Notes under the pieces: generated by a model | Seen by the model: only the letters and a program-made list of their open reading frames with translations | The model's database searches: none | What the model was told of the DNA's origin: nothing | In this document: positions 1 through 8,042 of the stretch, piece by piece | Layout of the letters: every line of letters begins with the position of its first letter | How positions within the stretch are numbered: the first letter of the stretch is position 1 | DNA from: Streptomyces europaeiscabiei | GTDB taxonomy: Bacteria; Actinomycetota; Actinomycetes; Streptomycetales; Streptomycetaceae | Direction of reading: 5' to 3' | DNA: 64,000 nt | Assembly: GCF_036346855.1 (NCBI RefSeq) | Contig: NZ_CP107841.1 | Span: 6,762,001 to 6,826,000, forward strand | Translations under genes and position numbers: made by a program

Positions 1-1
1 G

Positions 2-811
2 ACCCCGCCCGCGGTCGTCCAGCCGCAGGAGACCCTCGAAGCCTCCCTGTTCGCCATGCACGCGCTCATCGAGCAGCACGGCTATGTCATCGCCCTCCAC
101 TCGGCCACCGAGGCGTCGGCCGTCACCCGGCGGCTGCACACCGTCCGTTCCGTGCTGGAGAGCGACCGCATCGCCCTGCTCGGCGTGGATCTGCCGCCGC
201 TCGGACTCGCCCTGCTCGCCCAGCAGTTGCGGCAGCTGTCCGTGTGCGACTTCAGCCCGGGAGTGCTCGCCTCCTCCGTACGCCTCCTCGCGCACTACAT
301 CTACGCCGGTGCCCACCTCGGCTCCGTGGCCAAGCTCGACCGGGTGCCGGTCACGCTGAAGTCGCACGCCAAGTCGTGGATGCCGGGAGCCCGGTTCGCC
401 GTACTGGCCAACCCGCGGCCCCAGCTCGTCCGGCTCAACACCGCCGACGAGGAGCCCCTTGCCGGGCCCGAGTTCGGCACCCGGCTGCTCGTCGCGCAGG
501 GGCCCCAGCCGCCGTCCGACTGGGTCACCGCGACGCTCGCCCCGGCCTGGCAGGTACAGGGGTCCCTGCCGGTGCCGCTGCCCGAGGGGTCCGTGCGCTG
601 GTGGGGGACCGGCAAGCTCGTCGAGTTCGCCGCCGGCCTCTCCGACGTCTCCGTGCTCTACCAGCTGGTGTCGTCCGTACGCCGCGAGACGTGCCACTGG
701 TGCGGTCTCGAACTCATCGGCGACCGCTGCGGGTTCTGCGCGGCCCCGTTACGGGAACCGGAGCCGGCCCCCGGCCCGGACCGGGCGGCCCTTCCGCTAG
801 GGGTCACATGA
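2..811 (+). CDS. conserved hypothetical protein, 5' end outside window
   Basis: The frame is open to the left edge, and codons before the first internal ATG (56) continue a plausible protein, so the true start lies upstream. About 269 residues are visible. I do not recognise a catalytic family. The C-terminus has a small zinc-ribbon-like pair of CxxC motifs (CHWC and CGFC, 12 residues apart), followed by a Pro-rich tail. It ends 88 bases before cpaB and reads the same way, so it is probably the first visible member of the Tad pilus operon. Function unknown. Confidence 0.6.
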   Translation, partial: TPPAVVQPQETLEASLFAMHALIEQHGYVIALHSATEASAVTRRLHTVRSVLESDRIALLGVDLPPLGLALLAQQLRQLSVCDFSPGVLASSVRLLAHYIYAGAHLGSVAKLDRVPVTLKSHAKSWMPGARFAVLANPRPQLVRLNTADEEPLAGPEFGTRLLVAQGPQPPSDWVTATLAPAWQVQGSLPVPLPEGSVRWWGTGKLVEFAAGLSDVSVLYQLVSSVRRETCHWCGLELIGDRCGFCAAPLREPEPAPGPDRAALPLGVT

Positions 812-899
812 CAGCCGTACGACAACTCCACAGCCCGCGAGGCAGCGGGAAAGGCAGGCCCGCTCAAGTGCCCGGCACGTTCCCACGAGGTGAGATGTA

Positions 900-1616
900 G
901 TGAACTCACGCCAGCGCCGCGGCGTCATCCTGCTGGTCCTCTCGGCCCTGTGCGCCCTGGCCGCCTTCGCCGGGGTGCTCTCCGTGATCCGTGACGTGAA
1001 CGCGAAGGTCGGGCCCGAGGTGACCGCGTACCGGCTGAAGGACGACATCGCGCCCTACAAGGAGCTGTCGGCGGGCCAGTTCGAGAAGATCACGATGCCG
1101 GAGCGGTGGCTGTCCGGCACGGCCGTCACCGATCTGTCGGAGATCCGCGGGAAGATCGCCGTCACCCAGCTGCGCAGGGGCTCCCTGCTCCAGTCCGACA
1201 TGATCGTAGACCGGCCGGAACTCGAATCCGGGCAGCAGGAGATCGCGATCCTGATCGACGCGTCCACCGGTGTGGCGGGGAAGATCAACCCGGGGTCGCG
1301 GGTCAACATCTACGCCACGTTCGAGGAGAAGGACAGCGACTCCGGCAAGGACACGTCCAAGCTGATGGTCGCCGACGCACGCGTCATCGACGTCGGCAGG
1401 CTGACCCCCCTCGAATCCGGTCAGTCCAGCAGCGACCGCCGTCGCACGGCGACCGAGGCCGTCCCGATCACCTTCGCGCTCGACACCGCCGACGCCCAGC
1501 GCGTCGCGTACGCCGAGTCGTTCGCCGAGCACGTCCGTCTCGCCCTCGTCGGGGGCGGCGAGGCCACCGTCGTCGTACCGGACGACCGTTCGTACACCCT
1601 CGACGAGGACAAGTAG
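900..1616 (+). CDS. cpaB: CpaB/RcpC-type Flp pilus assembly protein (SAF domain)
   Basis: This 238-residue protein has one N-terminal membrane anchor (about residues 8-30), followed by an SAF-like segment and a beta-rich extracytoplasmic region. That is the layout of CpaB/RcpC, the periplasmic or cell-surface assembly factor of Tad pili. The start is GTG at 900, preceded by a GAGGTGAG Shine-Dalgarno sequence. It is shorter than proteobacterial RcpC, as usual in actinobacteria. Its position directly before a CpaE-type ATPase and tadA supports the call. The stop TAG is immediately followed by the GGAGG that would serve the next small ORF. Confidence 0.8.
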   Translation: MNSRQRRGVILLVLSALCALAAFAGVLSVIRDVNAKVGPEVTAYRLKDDIAPYKELSAGQFEKITMPERWLSGTAVTDLSEIRGKIAVTQLRRGSLLQSDMIVDRPELESGQQEIAILIDASTGVAGKINPGSRVNIYATFEEKDSDSGKDTSKLMVADARVIDVGRLTPLESGQSSSDRRRTATEAVPITFALDTADAQRVAYAESFAEHVRLALVGGGEATVVVPDDRSYTLDEDK

Positions 1617-1627
1617 GAGGCCCCGCG

Positions 1628-1843
1628 ATGAGGTCGGTCCGGAACGTCCGTACGGGGATGCCTCGAACGAGGGTGCGTCGAATGCCGCTGCGGGTGGGCG
1701 TGCCGAGGGTGGGCATGCTCAGGGGGGTACGGCGAACGAGGGTGCCGTGGGCGGCGAGTGCGCCGCGGGTGCCGCGTGAACCCTGCTGGTGTGAGGCGGC
1801 CGAGCCCCGCACGTCCGCGACCGGAACGAGGATCCGCCGATGA
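1628..1843 (+). CDS. small Arg-rich ORF between cpaB and cpaE
   Basis: This 71-codon ORF starts with ATG 1628, seven bases after a strong GGAGG (1616-1620). Its stop overlaps the ATG of the next gene (TGA 1841-1843, ATG 1840), which is the signature of translational coupling. The product is extremely basic and low in complexity, with many R-V, R-M and R-T dipeptides and one CWC near the C-terminus. I recognise no family. It may be a real peptide or only a translated leader that delivers ribosomes to the downstream ATPase gene. Related species should be compared before it is trusted. Confidence 0.4.
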   Translation: MRSVRNVRTGMPRTRVRRMPLRVGVPRVGMLRGVRRTRVPWAASAPRVPREPCWCEAAEPRTSATGTRIRR

Positions 1844-3456
1844 CCATCCGTATCCTCCCCGTCGCCGGAGACATCGAGTCGGCCCGTGCCCTCACCACCC
1901 TGCTCGGCCAGCTGGCCGACGCCGAACCGGCACCGCACGTGTCCGACTCCACGGCCCTGCTGGACACCCTGGCGCGGCAGGCCGCCGACTCGCTGGACGA
2001 ACTGCCGGAAGTGGTGCTCGTCCACGAACGGATCGGCCCGGTACCGGCGTTGGACCTCGTCCGCGATCTCGTCCTGCGCTTCCCGGCGGTCGGCGTCGTC
2101 CTCGTCACCTCCGACACGAGCACCGGTGTCCTCACCGCCGCCATGGACTCCGGCGCCCGAGGCATCGTCAACCTCCCCCTCTCCTACGAGGCCCTCGCCG
2201 AACGCGTCCAGGCAGCCGCGGCCTGGTCGGCCGGCATGCGCCGCCACCTCGGCAGCCCCACGCCGGAGCTGTACGCGGGCCCCGGCGGCACCGTCGTCAC
2301 CGTCAGCGGGGCCAAGGGCGGCGTCGGCGCCACGGTCACCGCCGTCCAACTAGCCCTCGCGGCACGCGCGTCCGGCCGTACGGTGGCCCTCCTCGACCTC
2401 GACCTGCAGTCGGGGGACGTGGCCTCGTACCTGGACGTGCAGTTCCGCCGTTCGGTCGCCGACCTGGCCGGCATCTCCGACATCAACCCCCGCGTCCTGC
2501 AGGAGGCGGTCTTCGCCCACGACACCGGCATCTCCCTCCTCCTGGCCCCCGCCGAGGGTGAGCGCGGCGAGGAGGTGACGGACCGGGTGGCACGCCAGGT
2601 GGTGGCCACGCTCCGCTCCCGGCACGACGTGGTGATCGTCGACTGCGGCTCGCAGATGACCGCGGCGACCGCGGCGGCCGTCGAAATGGCCGACCAGGCA
2701 CTGCTGTTGGTGACCCCGGACGTGGTGGCGATCCGTGCCGCCAAACGCATGGTCCGCCTCTGGGACCGCCTCCAGATCCGCAAGGCCGAGGAGACGCTGA
2801 CGGTCGTCAACCGCCTGTCGCGCGGTACGGAGATCCAGCCGTCGCTGGTCGAGAAGGTCACCGGCACCAAGGTGGCCCGCGCCGCCGTCCCCGCCGCCTT
2901 CAAGGAACTCCAGTCCGTCGTCGACGCGGGCCGCCTCCAGGACCTCGACGCTCGTTCGGTCGTCAAACAGGCGCTGTGGGCGCTCGCCGGCGAACTGGAA
3001 CTGGTCGCCGCGCCGGAGCACGGGCACGGCGGCCGACGCCGCAGGACGTCCGCGGACCGCGGCGCCCTCGTCCTGCGCCGCAAGGGCGGCGACCGGGGTT
3101 CGGTGACCCTCGAATTCGCCGGAATGTTCCCCCTGCTCCTGGTCACCATGACGATCCTGTGGCAGGCCGCCCTCTACGGCTACACCTACTCCCTGGCCGG
3201 CAACGCCGCAGACGAGGCCGCCCGCGCCGCCACCGCCGCCTACGCGGTCGACGGCGACGTCGCCGCCGCCTGCGAAGCCGCCGGCACCCAGAACCTCCCG
3301 GGCGCCTGGGACGGCACCTCCGTCGACTGCGCCCCCGCGGGCCCCGTCATGCGCGCCGAGGTCCAGGCCAACGTCCCCCTCTTCTTCCCGGGCTTCGACG
3401 CCGGCTGGACCGTCAACGGCGAGGCGGGCGCGGCGCTGGAGGGAGACCCGCAATGA
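1840..3456 (+). CDS. cpaE: CpaE/MinD-type ATPase fused to a C-terminal TadE-like pseudopilin domain
   Basis: The protein has 538 residues. Residues 1-140 resemble the receiver-like domain of CpaE. Residues 150-400 are a ParA/MinD ATPase with deviant Walker A KGGVGAT (159-165) and a LLDLDLQSGD Walker A' region near 185-193. CpaE proteins localise Tad pilus machinery in the cell. After a basic linker, residues 417-426 read GDRGSVTLEF followed by a hydrophobic stretch, the class III signal and transmembrane helix of TadE/TadG pseudopilins. Two normally separate Tad functions are therefore on one chain. The start ATG overlaps the upstream ORF stop, and the stop overlaps the next start (ATGA at 3453). 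Confidence 0.8.
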   Translation: MTIRILPVAGDIESARALTTLLGQLADAEPAPHVSDSTALLDTLARQAADSLDELPEVVLVHERIGPVPALDLVRDLVLRFPAVGVVLVTSDTSTGVLTAAMDSGARGIVNLPLSYEALAERVQAAAAWSAGMRRHLGSPTPELYAGPGGTVVTVSGAKGGVGATVTAVQLALAARASGRTVALLDLDLQSGDVASYLDVQFRRSVADLAGISDINPRVLQEAVFAHDTGISLLLAPAEGERGEEVTDRVARQVVATLRSRHDVVIVDCGSQMTAATAAAVEMADQALLLVTPDVVAIRAAKRMVRLWDRLQIRKAEETLTVVNRLSRGTEIQPSLVEKVTGTKVARAAVPAAFKELQSVVDAGRLQDLDARSVVKQALWALAGELELVAAPEHGHGGRRRRTSADRGALVLRRKGGDRGSVTLEFAGMFPLLLVTMTILWQAALYGYTYSLAGNAADEAARAATAAYAVDGDVAAACEAAGTQNLPGAWDGTSVDCAPAGPVMRAEVQANVPLFFPGFDAGWTVNGEAGAALEGDPQ

Positions 3457-4673
3457 CGCGGACGGACGTGGCGGTATGCGAGGAGGCCGGTACCCGCCCG
3501 AGGGGCGAGGACGAGGCCGTACGTGGTGAAGCCCGGACGCGTCCGAGGGGCGAGGGCGTGGCGGTGCGCGGGGAGGCCGGTACCTGCCCGAGGGGCGAGG
3601 GCGTGGCGGTGCGCGGGGAGGCCGGTACCTGCCCGAGGGGCGAGGGCGTGGCGGTGCGCGGGGAGGCCGGTACCTGCCCGAGGGGCGAGGGCGTGGCGGT
3701 GCGCGGGGAGGCCGGTACCTGCCCGAGGGGCGAGGGCGTGGCGGTGCGCGGGGAGGCCGGTACCTGCCCGAGGGGCGAGGGCGTGGCGGTGCGCGGGGAG
3801 GCCGGTACCCGTCCGAGGGGCGAGGACGTGGCGGCATGCGGGGAGGCCGGTACCTGCCCGAGGGGCGAGGACGAGGCGGTGCGCGGGGAGGCCGGTACCC
3901 GTCCGAGGGGCGAGGACGAGGCGGTATGCGGGGAGGCCGGTACCTGCCCGAGGGACGAGGACGTGGCGGTGCGCGGGGAGGCCGGTACCTGCCCGAGGGA
4001 CGAGGGCGTGGCGGTGCGCGGTGAAGCCCGGACACGTCCGAAGGACGAGGACGCCGCTGGCACCGCGGCGCGCTCCGCATGCCGGGAGGACGGCGTACGC
4101 CCCACAGCCCGGGCGGCCGTGGCACAGCCCCCACGACGGGCGGGCCGCGCACGGCGGGAAGGGGACGTGCCGGGGGGCGTCCGCCCACAGCGGTTGGCGC
4201 GTCGACGGAGCGGACTTCCCGCCGCACCGATTCCGCCCCGTGCCGAGGACGGACGCCCCCGCACGCGCCCCCGACCCACCGACCGCCCCCGCGCGCACCA
4301 CCCCCCGAAGGAAGGCCGACTCCACCACCTGCGGAACGACCGGGGCTCCTCCATCCTGGAGTTCGCCGGCTTCCTCCCGATCCTCCTCCTCGTCGGCATG
4401 GCCGCGATCCAGCTGGGCCTCATCGGCTACGGCATCAGCCAGGCGGGATCGGCGGCCCGCGCGGCGGCCAGGGCCGAGTCGCTGCAGCCCGGCACCGGCC
4501 AGGCCGCAGGCGTCGCCGCCGCGAGCGCATGGCTGAACCCGAACCCCGCCGTGGCCCCCGGCGCCGACACCACCACCGCCACGGTCACCGTCACGGTCCC
4601 CTCCGTGGTCCCCCTCTTCGACCCGGTCCCCGTGGAACGCTCCGCCACCATGCCCAACGACACCGACGACTGA
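3453..4673 (+). CDS. tadE: TadE-family pseudopilin with long repeat-rich N-terminal extension
   Basis: From ATG 3453, which overlaps the previous stop, the frame encodes 406 residues. Residues 1 to about 200 are a 15-residue tandem repeat, and 200-290 a Pro/Arg-rich segment. Only then, at residues 295-304, comes NDRGSSILEF and a hydrophobic helix typical of TadE pseudopilins, followed by about 100 extracytoplasmic residues. TadE proteins normally start shortly before this motif, so the extension is abnormal. An alternative start is CTG 4329, behind AAGGAAGG (4309-4316), giving a normal-sized protein of about 114 residues. The TadE domain is secure; translation of the repeat is not. Confidence 0.65.
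   Translation: MTRTDVAVCEEAGTRPRGEDEAVRGEARTRPRGEGVAVRGEAGTCPRGEGVAVRGEAGTCPRGEGVAVRGEAGTCPRGEGVAVRGEAGTCPRGEGVAVRGEAGTCPRGEGVAVRGEAGTRPRGEDVAACGEAGTCPRGEDEAVRGEAGTRPRGEDEAVCGEAGTCPRDEDVAVRGEAGTCPRDEGVAVRGEARTRPKDEDAAGTAARSACREDGVRPTARAAVAQPPRRAGRARREGDVPGGVRPQRLARRRSGLPAAPIPPRAEDGRPRTRPRPTDRPRAHHPPKEGRLHHLRNDRGSSILEFAGFLPILLLVGMAAIQLGLIGYGISQAGSAARAAARAESLQPGTGQAAGVAAASAWLNPNPAVAPGADTTTATVTVTVPSVVPLFDPVPVERSATMPNDTDD
3462..4047 (+). repeat. 45-bp coding minisatellite, about 13 copies
   Basis: A 45-base unit is repeated head to tail about 13 times. Five central copies encode exactly the same 15 residues (GVAVRGEAGTCPRGE). Flanking copies differ by substitutions (D for G, R for C, E for V) and the last decays into unrelated sequence. 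The unit is three times fifteen, so several other frames, including antisense ones, stay open. Openness alone therefore proves nothing about coding. Expected to vary in copy number between strains by slippage or unequal recombination. Confidence 0.92.
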
Positions 4674-4739
4674 CCCGCCGCACCCCGACCCCTTCCGCGC
4701 ACCCCCAACCGCCCACCCCCGAGAGGAGTTGACGACAAG

Positions 4740-6080
4740 ATGAGCCTGCGATCCCGTATCGCCGCCCCGGACGAAGGCGGAACCGGACGCGAGGACGGAC
4801 ACCTCGTGGCCGTCTACCGCGCCAAGCTCCTCGAAGAGATCGACCTGGCCGAGATGTCGGCCCTCACCGCGGCCGACCGCAGGGCCCGCCTGGAACGCGT
4901 ACTCGGCCACATCATCAGCCGAGAGGGCCCGGTCCTCTCCTCCGCCGAACGTTCCCAGCTGATCCGCAGGGTCGTCGACGAGGCCCTCGGCCTGGGCGTC
5001 CTCGAACCCCTCCTGGCCGACGCGTCCGTCACCGAGATCATGGTCAACGGCCCGGACTCGATCTTCGTCGAGCGAGCCGGCCGCGTCGAACAGCTCCCCC
5101 TGCGCTTCGCCTCCACCGATCAGCTCATGCAGACGATCGAACGCATCGTCTCGACGGTCAACCGCCGCGTCGACGAGTCGAACCCGATGGTCGACGCCCG
5201 CCTCCCCACCGGCGAGCGCGTCAATGTGATCATCCCCCCGCTCTCCCTCACCGGCCCGACCCTCACGATCCGTCGCTTCCCCCGCGCGTACACCCTCCCG
5301 GAGCTGATCGACCTCGGCTCCCTCGACGAGCAGATGCTCATGCTGCTCGCCGCCTTCGTCCGCGCCCGCTTCAACGTGATCGTCAGCGGCGGCACCGGCA
5401 CCGGGAAGACGACCCTCCTCAACGCCCTCTCCGGCCTGATCCCGTCCCGCGAACGCATCATCACCATCGAGGACTCCGCCGAACTCCAACTCCAGCAGGA
5501 GCACGTCGTCCGCCTGGAGTCCCGCCCCCCGAACATCGAGGGCAAGGGCCAGATCACCATCCGCGACCTGGTCCGCAACTCCCTGCGGATGCGCCCCGAC
5601 CGCATCATCGTCGGTGAGGTCCGCGGCGGCGAGACCCTCGACATGCTCCAGGCCATGTCGACCGGCCACGACGGCTCCCTCGCCACGGTCCACGCCAACT
5701 CCGCCGAGGATGCGCTGATGCGCCTGCAGACCCTCGGCTCGATGTCCGAGGTCCTCATCCCCTTCGAGGCACTCAAGGACCAGATCAACTCGGCGGTGGA
5801 CGTGGTCGTCCAGCTCACCCGTTTCGCCGACGGCTCCCGCAAGGTCACCGAGATCGCCCTGCTCGTCTCGCACGGCCGCGAACAGTTCCGCATCGCCACG
5901 GTCTCCCGCTACGCCCCGGACCCCCTCGGTGCCGACCGCGTCGTCCACGGCCGCTTCGAGCACCTGCCGGTACCCCGGCCCGTCGCGGAGAAGCTGTACG
6001 TGGCCAACGAGCCACTGCCCCCCGCGTACGGCGTGGCCGAGGCCATCGACCCGCTCAACACCCGCCAGGCCATCGGATAG
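4740..6080 (+). CDS. tadA: TadA/CpaF-type pilus assembly ATPase
   Basis: This 446-residue secretion ATPase of the VirB11/PilT superfamily powers Tad pilus export from the cytoplasmic face of the membrane. An N-terminal domain (1-180) precedes Walker A GGTGTGKTT at residues 217-225. The Asp-box IITIEDSAEL, the Walker B region RIIVGEVRGGE and the His-box GSLATVHANS are all intact. Length is normal for CpaF. The start ATG 4740 has a GAGAGGAG Shine-Dalgarno sequence. It lies between the TadE gene and tadB in the usual order. Confidence 0.93.
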   Translation: MSLRSRIAAPDEGGTGREDGHLVAVYRAKLLEEIDLAEMSALTAADRRARLERVLGHIISREGPVLSSAERSQLIRRVVDEALGLGVLEPLLADASVTEIMVNGPDSIFVERAGRVEQLPLRFASTDQLMQTIERIVSTVNRRVDESNPMVDARLPTGERVNVIIPPLSLTGPTLTIRRFPRAYTLPELIDLGSLDEQMLMLLAAFVRARFNVIVSGGTGTGKTTLLNALSGLIPSRERIITIEDSAELQLQQEHVVRLESRPPNIEGKGQITIRDLVRNSLRMRPDRIIVGEVRGGETLDMLQAMSTGHDGSLATVHANSAEDALMRLQTLGSMSEVLIPFEALKDQINSAVDVVVQLTRFADGSRKVTEIALLVSHGREQFRIATVSRYAPDPLGADRVVHGRFEHLPVPRPVAEKLYVANEPLPPAYGVAEAIDPLNTRQAIG

Positions 6081-6112
6081 CCCCGAGAGCCCCGAGGAGG
6101 TAGGACCGAACA

Positions 6113-7120
6113 ATGGCGACAGCCCAGGCACTCCAGGCACCCCTGGCAACCCTGGCCCAGGCACCCCTGGACCTGGACAAAACCACCCTGCTCGCCCTCG
6201 GCGCCACCGTCCTCGGCGGCACCCTCGCCGTCGCGGGCGCGCACACGTACCTCTCCGGCCGCGCCCAGCGCCAGGCCCTGGTCGACCGTCTCGCGGGCAG
6301 CCAGGGCGGCCCGCTCCGCACGGCGACGGGGCGCGTACGACGCTTCACGGCCGTCGACCGCCGGCTGCGCCGCACCCGCCTCGGCCGGGCGATCCACCTG
6401 CGTCTGACGACGACGGGACTCGATCTGACGGCGGGCGAGTTCGCCACGTACGTCGCCATGGCCGTCGCCGCCCTGTGGCTGATCGCCGCCGCCACGCTGG
6501 CCCCCTTCTTCGGCCCGATCGCGGGCGCCGTAGGTGTGTGGGCGGCCGCCATCTTCCTCAACTGGCAGCGCCAGAAACGCATCGAGGCCTTCATCAACCA
6601 GCTCCCCGACGTGGCCCGCCTCCTGGCCAACGCCACCGCAGCCGGTCTCGCCCTGCGCACGGCCCTGGCGATGGCGGCGGAGGAACTGGAGGCCCCGGCG
6701 GGCGAGGAACTGGCCCGGGTCGCCGATCAGCTGGCGCTCGGCCGCTCGGTGGACGACGCCCTGGGCGAGCTGGCCGAACGCCTCCCCTCCCGCGAGCTGA
6801 TCGTCCTCGTCACCACCCTGGTCCTGTCCAACAAGGCGGGCGGCACGGTGGTGAGTTCGTTGCGCAACCTGACCCAGACGCTGGAGGACCGCAAGGAGAC
6901 CCGCCGCGAGGTCCGCACGATGCTGTCCGAGGTCAACGCGACGGCCTTCACCGTCCCCCTCCTGGGCCTCGGCTCCCTCCTTCTGATCAACTCCTCGAAC
7001 GACGGAGCCCTGGCCCGGGTGACCGGCTCCCCCCTCGGCCAGGCCCTGGTGCTGATCTCGATCGGCCTCTACACGGTCGGCTTCTTCGTCATCCGCCGCC
7101 TCGGCAAGATCGAAGTCTGA
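6113..7120 (+). CDS. tadB: TadB-type inner-membrane platform protein (T2SS F family)
   Basis: The protein has 335 residues, with an N-terminal membrane segment, two closely spaced central membrane segments (about 110-150) and C-terminal helices. Between them lies the cytoplasmic type II secretion F domain, including RLLANATAAGLALRTALAMAAEE. TadB and TadC form the membrane platform of the Tad pilus that TadA engages. The start ATG 6113 follows GAGGTAGG. It is separated from tadA by 32 bases and from tadC by 19, so all three are probably co-transcribed. Confidence 0.88.
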   Translation: MATAQALQAPLATLAQAPLDLDKTTLLALGATVLGGTLAVAGAHTYLSGRAQRQALVDRLAGSQGGPLRTATGRVRRFTAVDRRLRRTRLGRAIHLRLTTTGLDLTAGEFATYVAMAVAALWLIAAATLAPFFGPIAGAVGVWAAAIFLNWQRQKRIEAFINQLPDVARLLANATAAGLALRTALAMAAEELEAPAGEELARVADQLALGRSVDDALGELAERLPSRELIVLVTTLVLSNKAGGTVVSSLRNLTQTLEDRKETRREVRTMLSEVNATAFTVPLLGLGSLLLINSSNDGALARVTGSPLGQALVLISIGLYTVGFFVIRRLGKIEV

Positions 7121-7139
7121 GAAGGGGGCGTGACCTGAC

Positions 7140-8042
7140 ATGACGACATCGACGCTCCCCCTCCTCCTGGCCCTCCTGACGGCCGTCGCGGTCGCGGGTG
7201 CCCTCCTGGGCATCCGCATGATCCGCGCCGACGCGAAACTCCCCAGCGACCTGGCCCTCGCCCTGGAGGTGGGCGCCACCCGCGTCTCGAAGACCGGCTC
7301 GGCCGTCGACCGCCTGGGCATGCGCTTCGCCCCGCTCGTCCTGCGCCTCATGGGCGCCCGCCGGGTCGAGGCCAAGCGCCACCGCATCGACATGGCGGGC
7401 AACCCCGGCGGCCTCACCCTCAACCGCTACGCCGCCCGCCGAGCCGTCTACGGCTTCTTCGGCGCCTTCATGGGCCTCGTCTTCCTCACCAGCGGCCGCC
7501 CCCTCTTCGCCGCCTTCACCTTCGCCTTCGGTCTCCTCGCCGCCGACGCGGCGATCTGGCAGGCCATCCGCGAACGCAAGGACGTCATCGACCGCACCCT
7601 GCCCGACTTCCTCGACGTCCTCGCGGTCGTGGTCTCGGCCGGACTGGGCTTCCGCCAGGCCCTGGACCGGGTGGCGGAGAAGTACGAGGGCCCCTGGGCG
7701 GACGAACTCCGCATCACCCTGCGGCAGATGGACATGGGCGTGAGCCGCCGCCAGGCCTTCGACGAACTGCGCAGACGCAACTCGTCCGAGCAGGTCGCCC
7801 AGTTCGTCTCGGCGCTCCAGCAGGGCGAGGAACTGGGCTCCCCGATCGCCGAGACCCTGATCCAACTCGCCGCGGACATGCGCCGCACCGACGCCCAGAA
7901 CGCCCGCCGCCGAGCTGCCCGAACCATCCCCAAGGCAACCCTCGTCACCCTGATCTTCATGCTCCCGGCCACGATGATCCTCATCGCCACCGGCATGTTC
8001 CTCGGCTCGGGCACGAACTTCGGCGACATCCTGGGCCGCTGA
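7140..8042 (+). CDS. tadC: TadC-type inner-membrane platform protein (T2SS F family)
   Basis: This 300-residue partner of TadB has an N-terminal anchor, a membrane pair near 100-140, the F domain with DVLAVVVSAGLGFRQALDRVAE, and a C-terminal hydrophobic segment ending with GSGTNFGDILGR. The start ATG 7140 lies behind AGAAGGGG. Its stop (8040-8042) shares one base with the ATG of the following kinase gene, so the sensor kinase is translationally coupled to the pilus platform genes. Confidence 0.88.
   Translation: MTTSTLPLLLALLTAVAVAGALLGIRMIRADAKLPSDLALALEVGATRVSKTGSAVDRLGMRFAPLVLRLMGARRVEAKRHRIDMAGNPGGLTLNRYAARRAVYGFFGAFMGLVFLTSGRPLFAAFTFAFGLLAADAAIWQAIRERKDVIDRTLPDFLDVLAVVVSAGLGFRQALDRVAEKYEGPWADELRITLRQMDMGVSRRQAFDELRRRNSSEQVAQFVSALQQGEELGSPIAETLIQLAADMRRTDAQNARRRAARTIPKATLVTLIFMLPATMILIATGMFLGSGTNFGDILGR

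Noticed and set aside
3462..4047. Regular direct repeats resembling a CRISPR array
   Set aside because: The units are contiguous 45-bp copies without unique spacers and encode a regular 15-residue repeat; no cas genes are near.
3240..6164. A 974-codon open frame on the minus strand
   Set aside because: It is antisense to the tad genes and stays open because of high GC codon bias and the minisatellite; no domain is recognisable.
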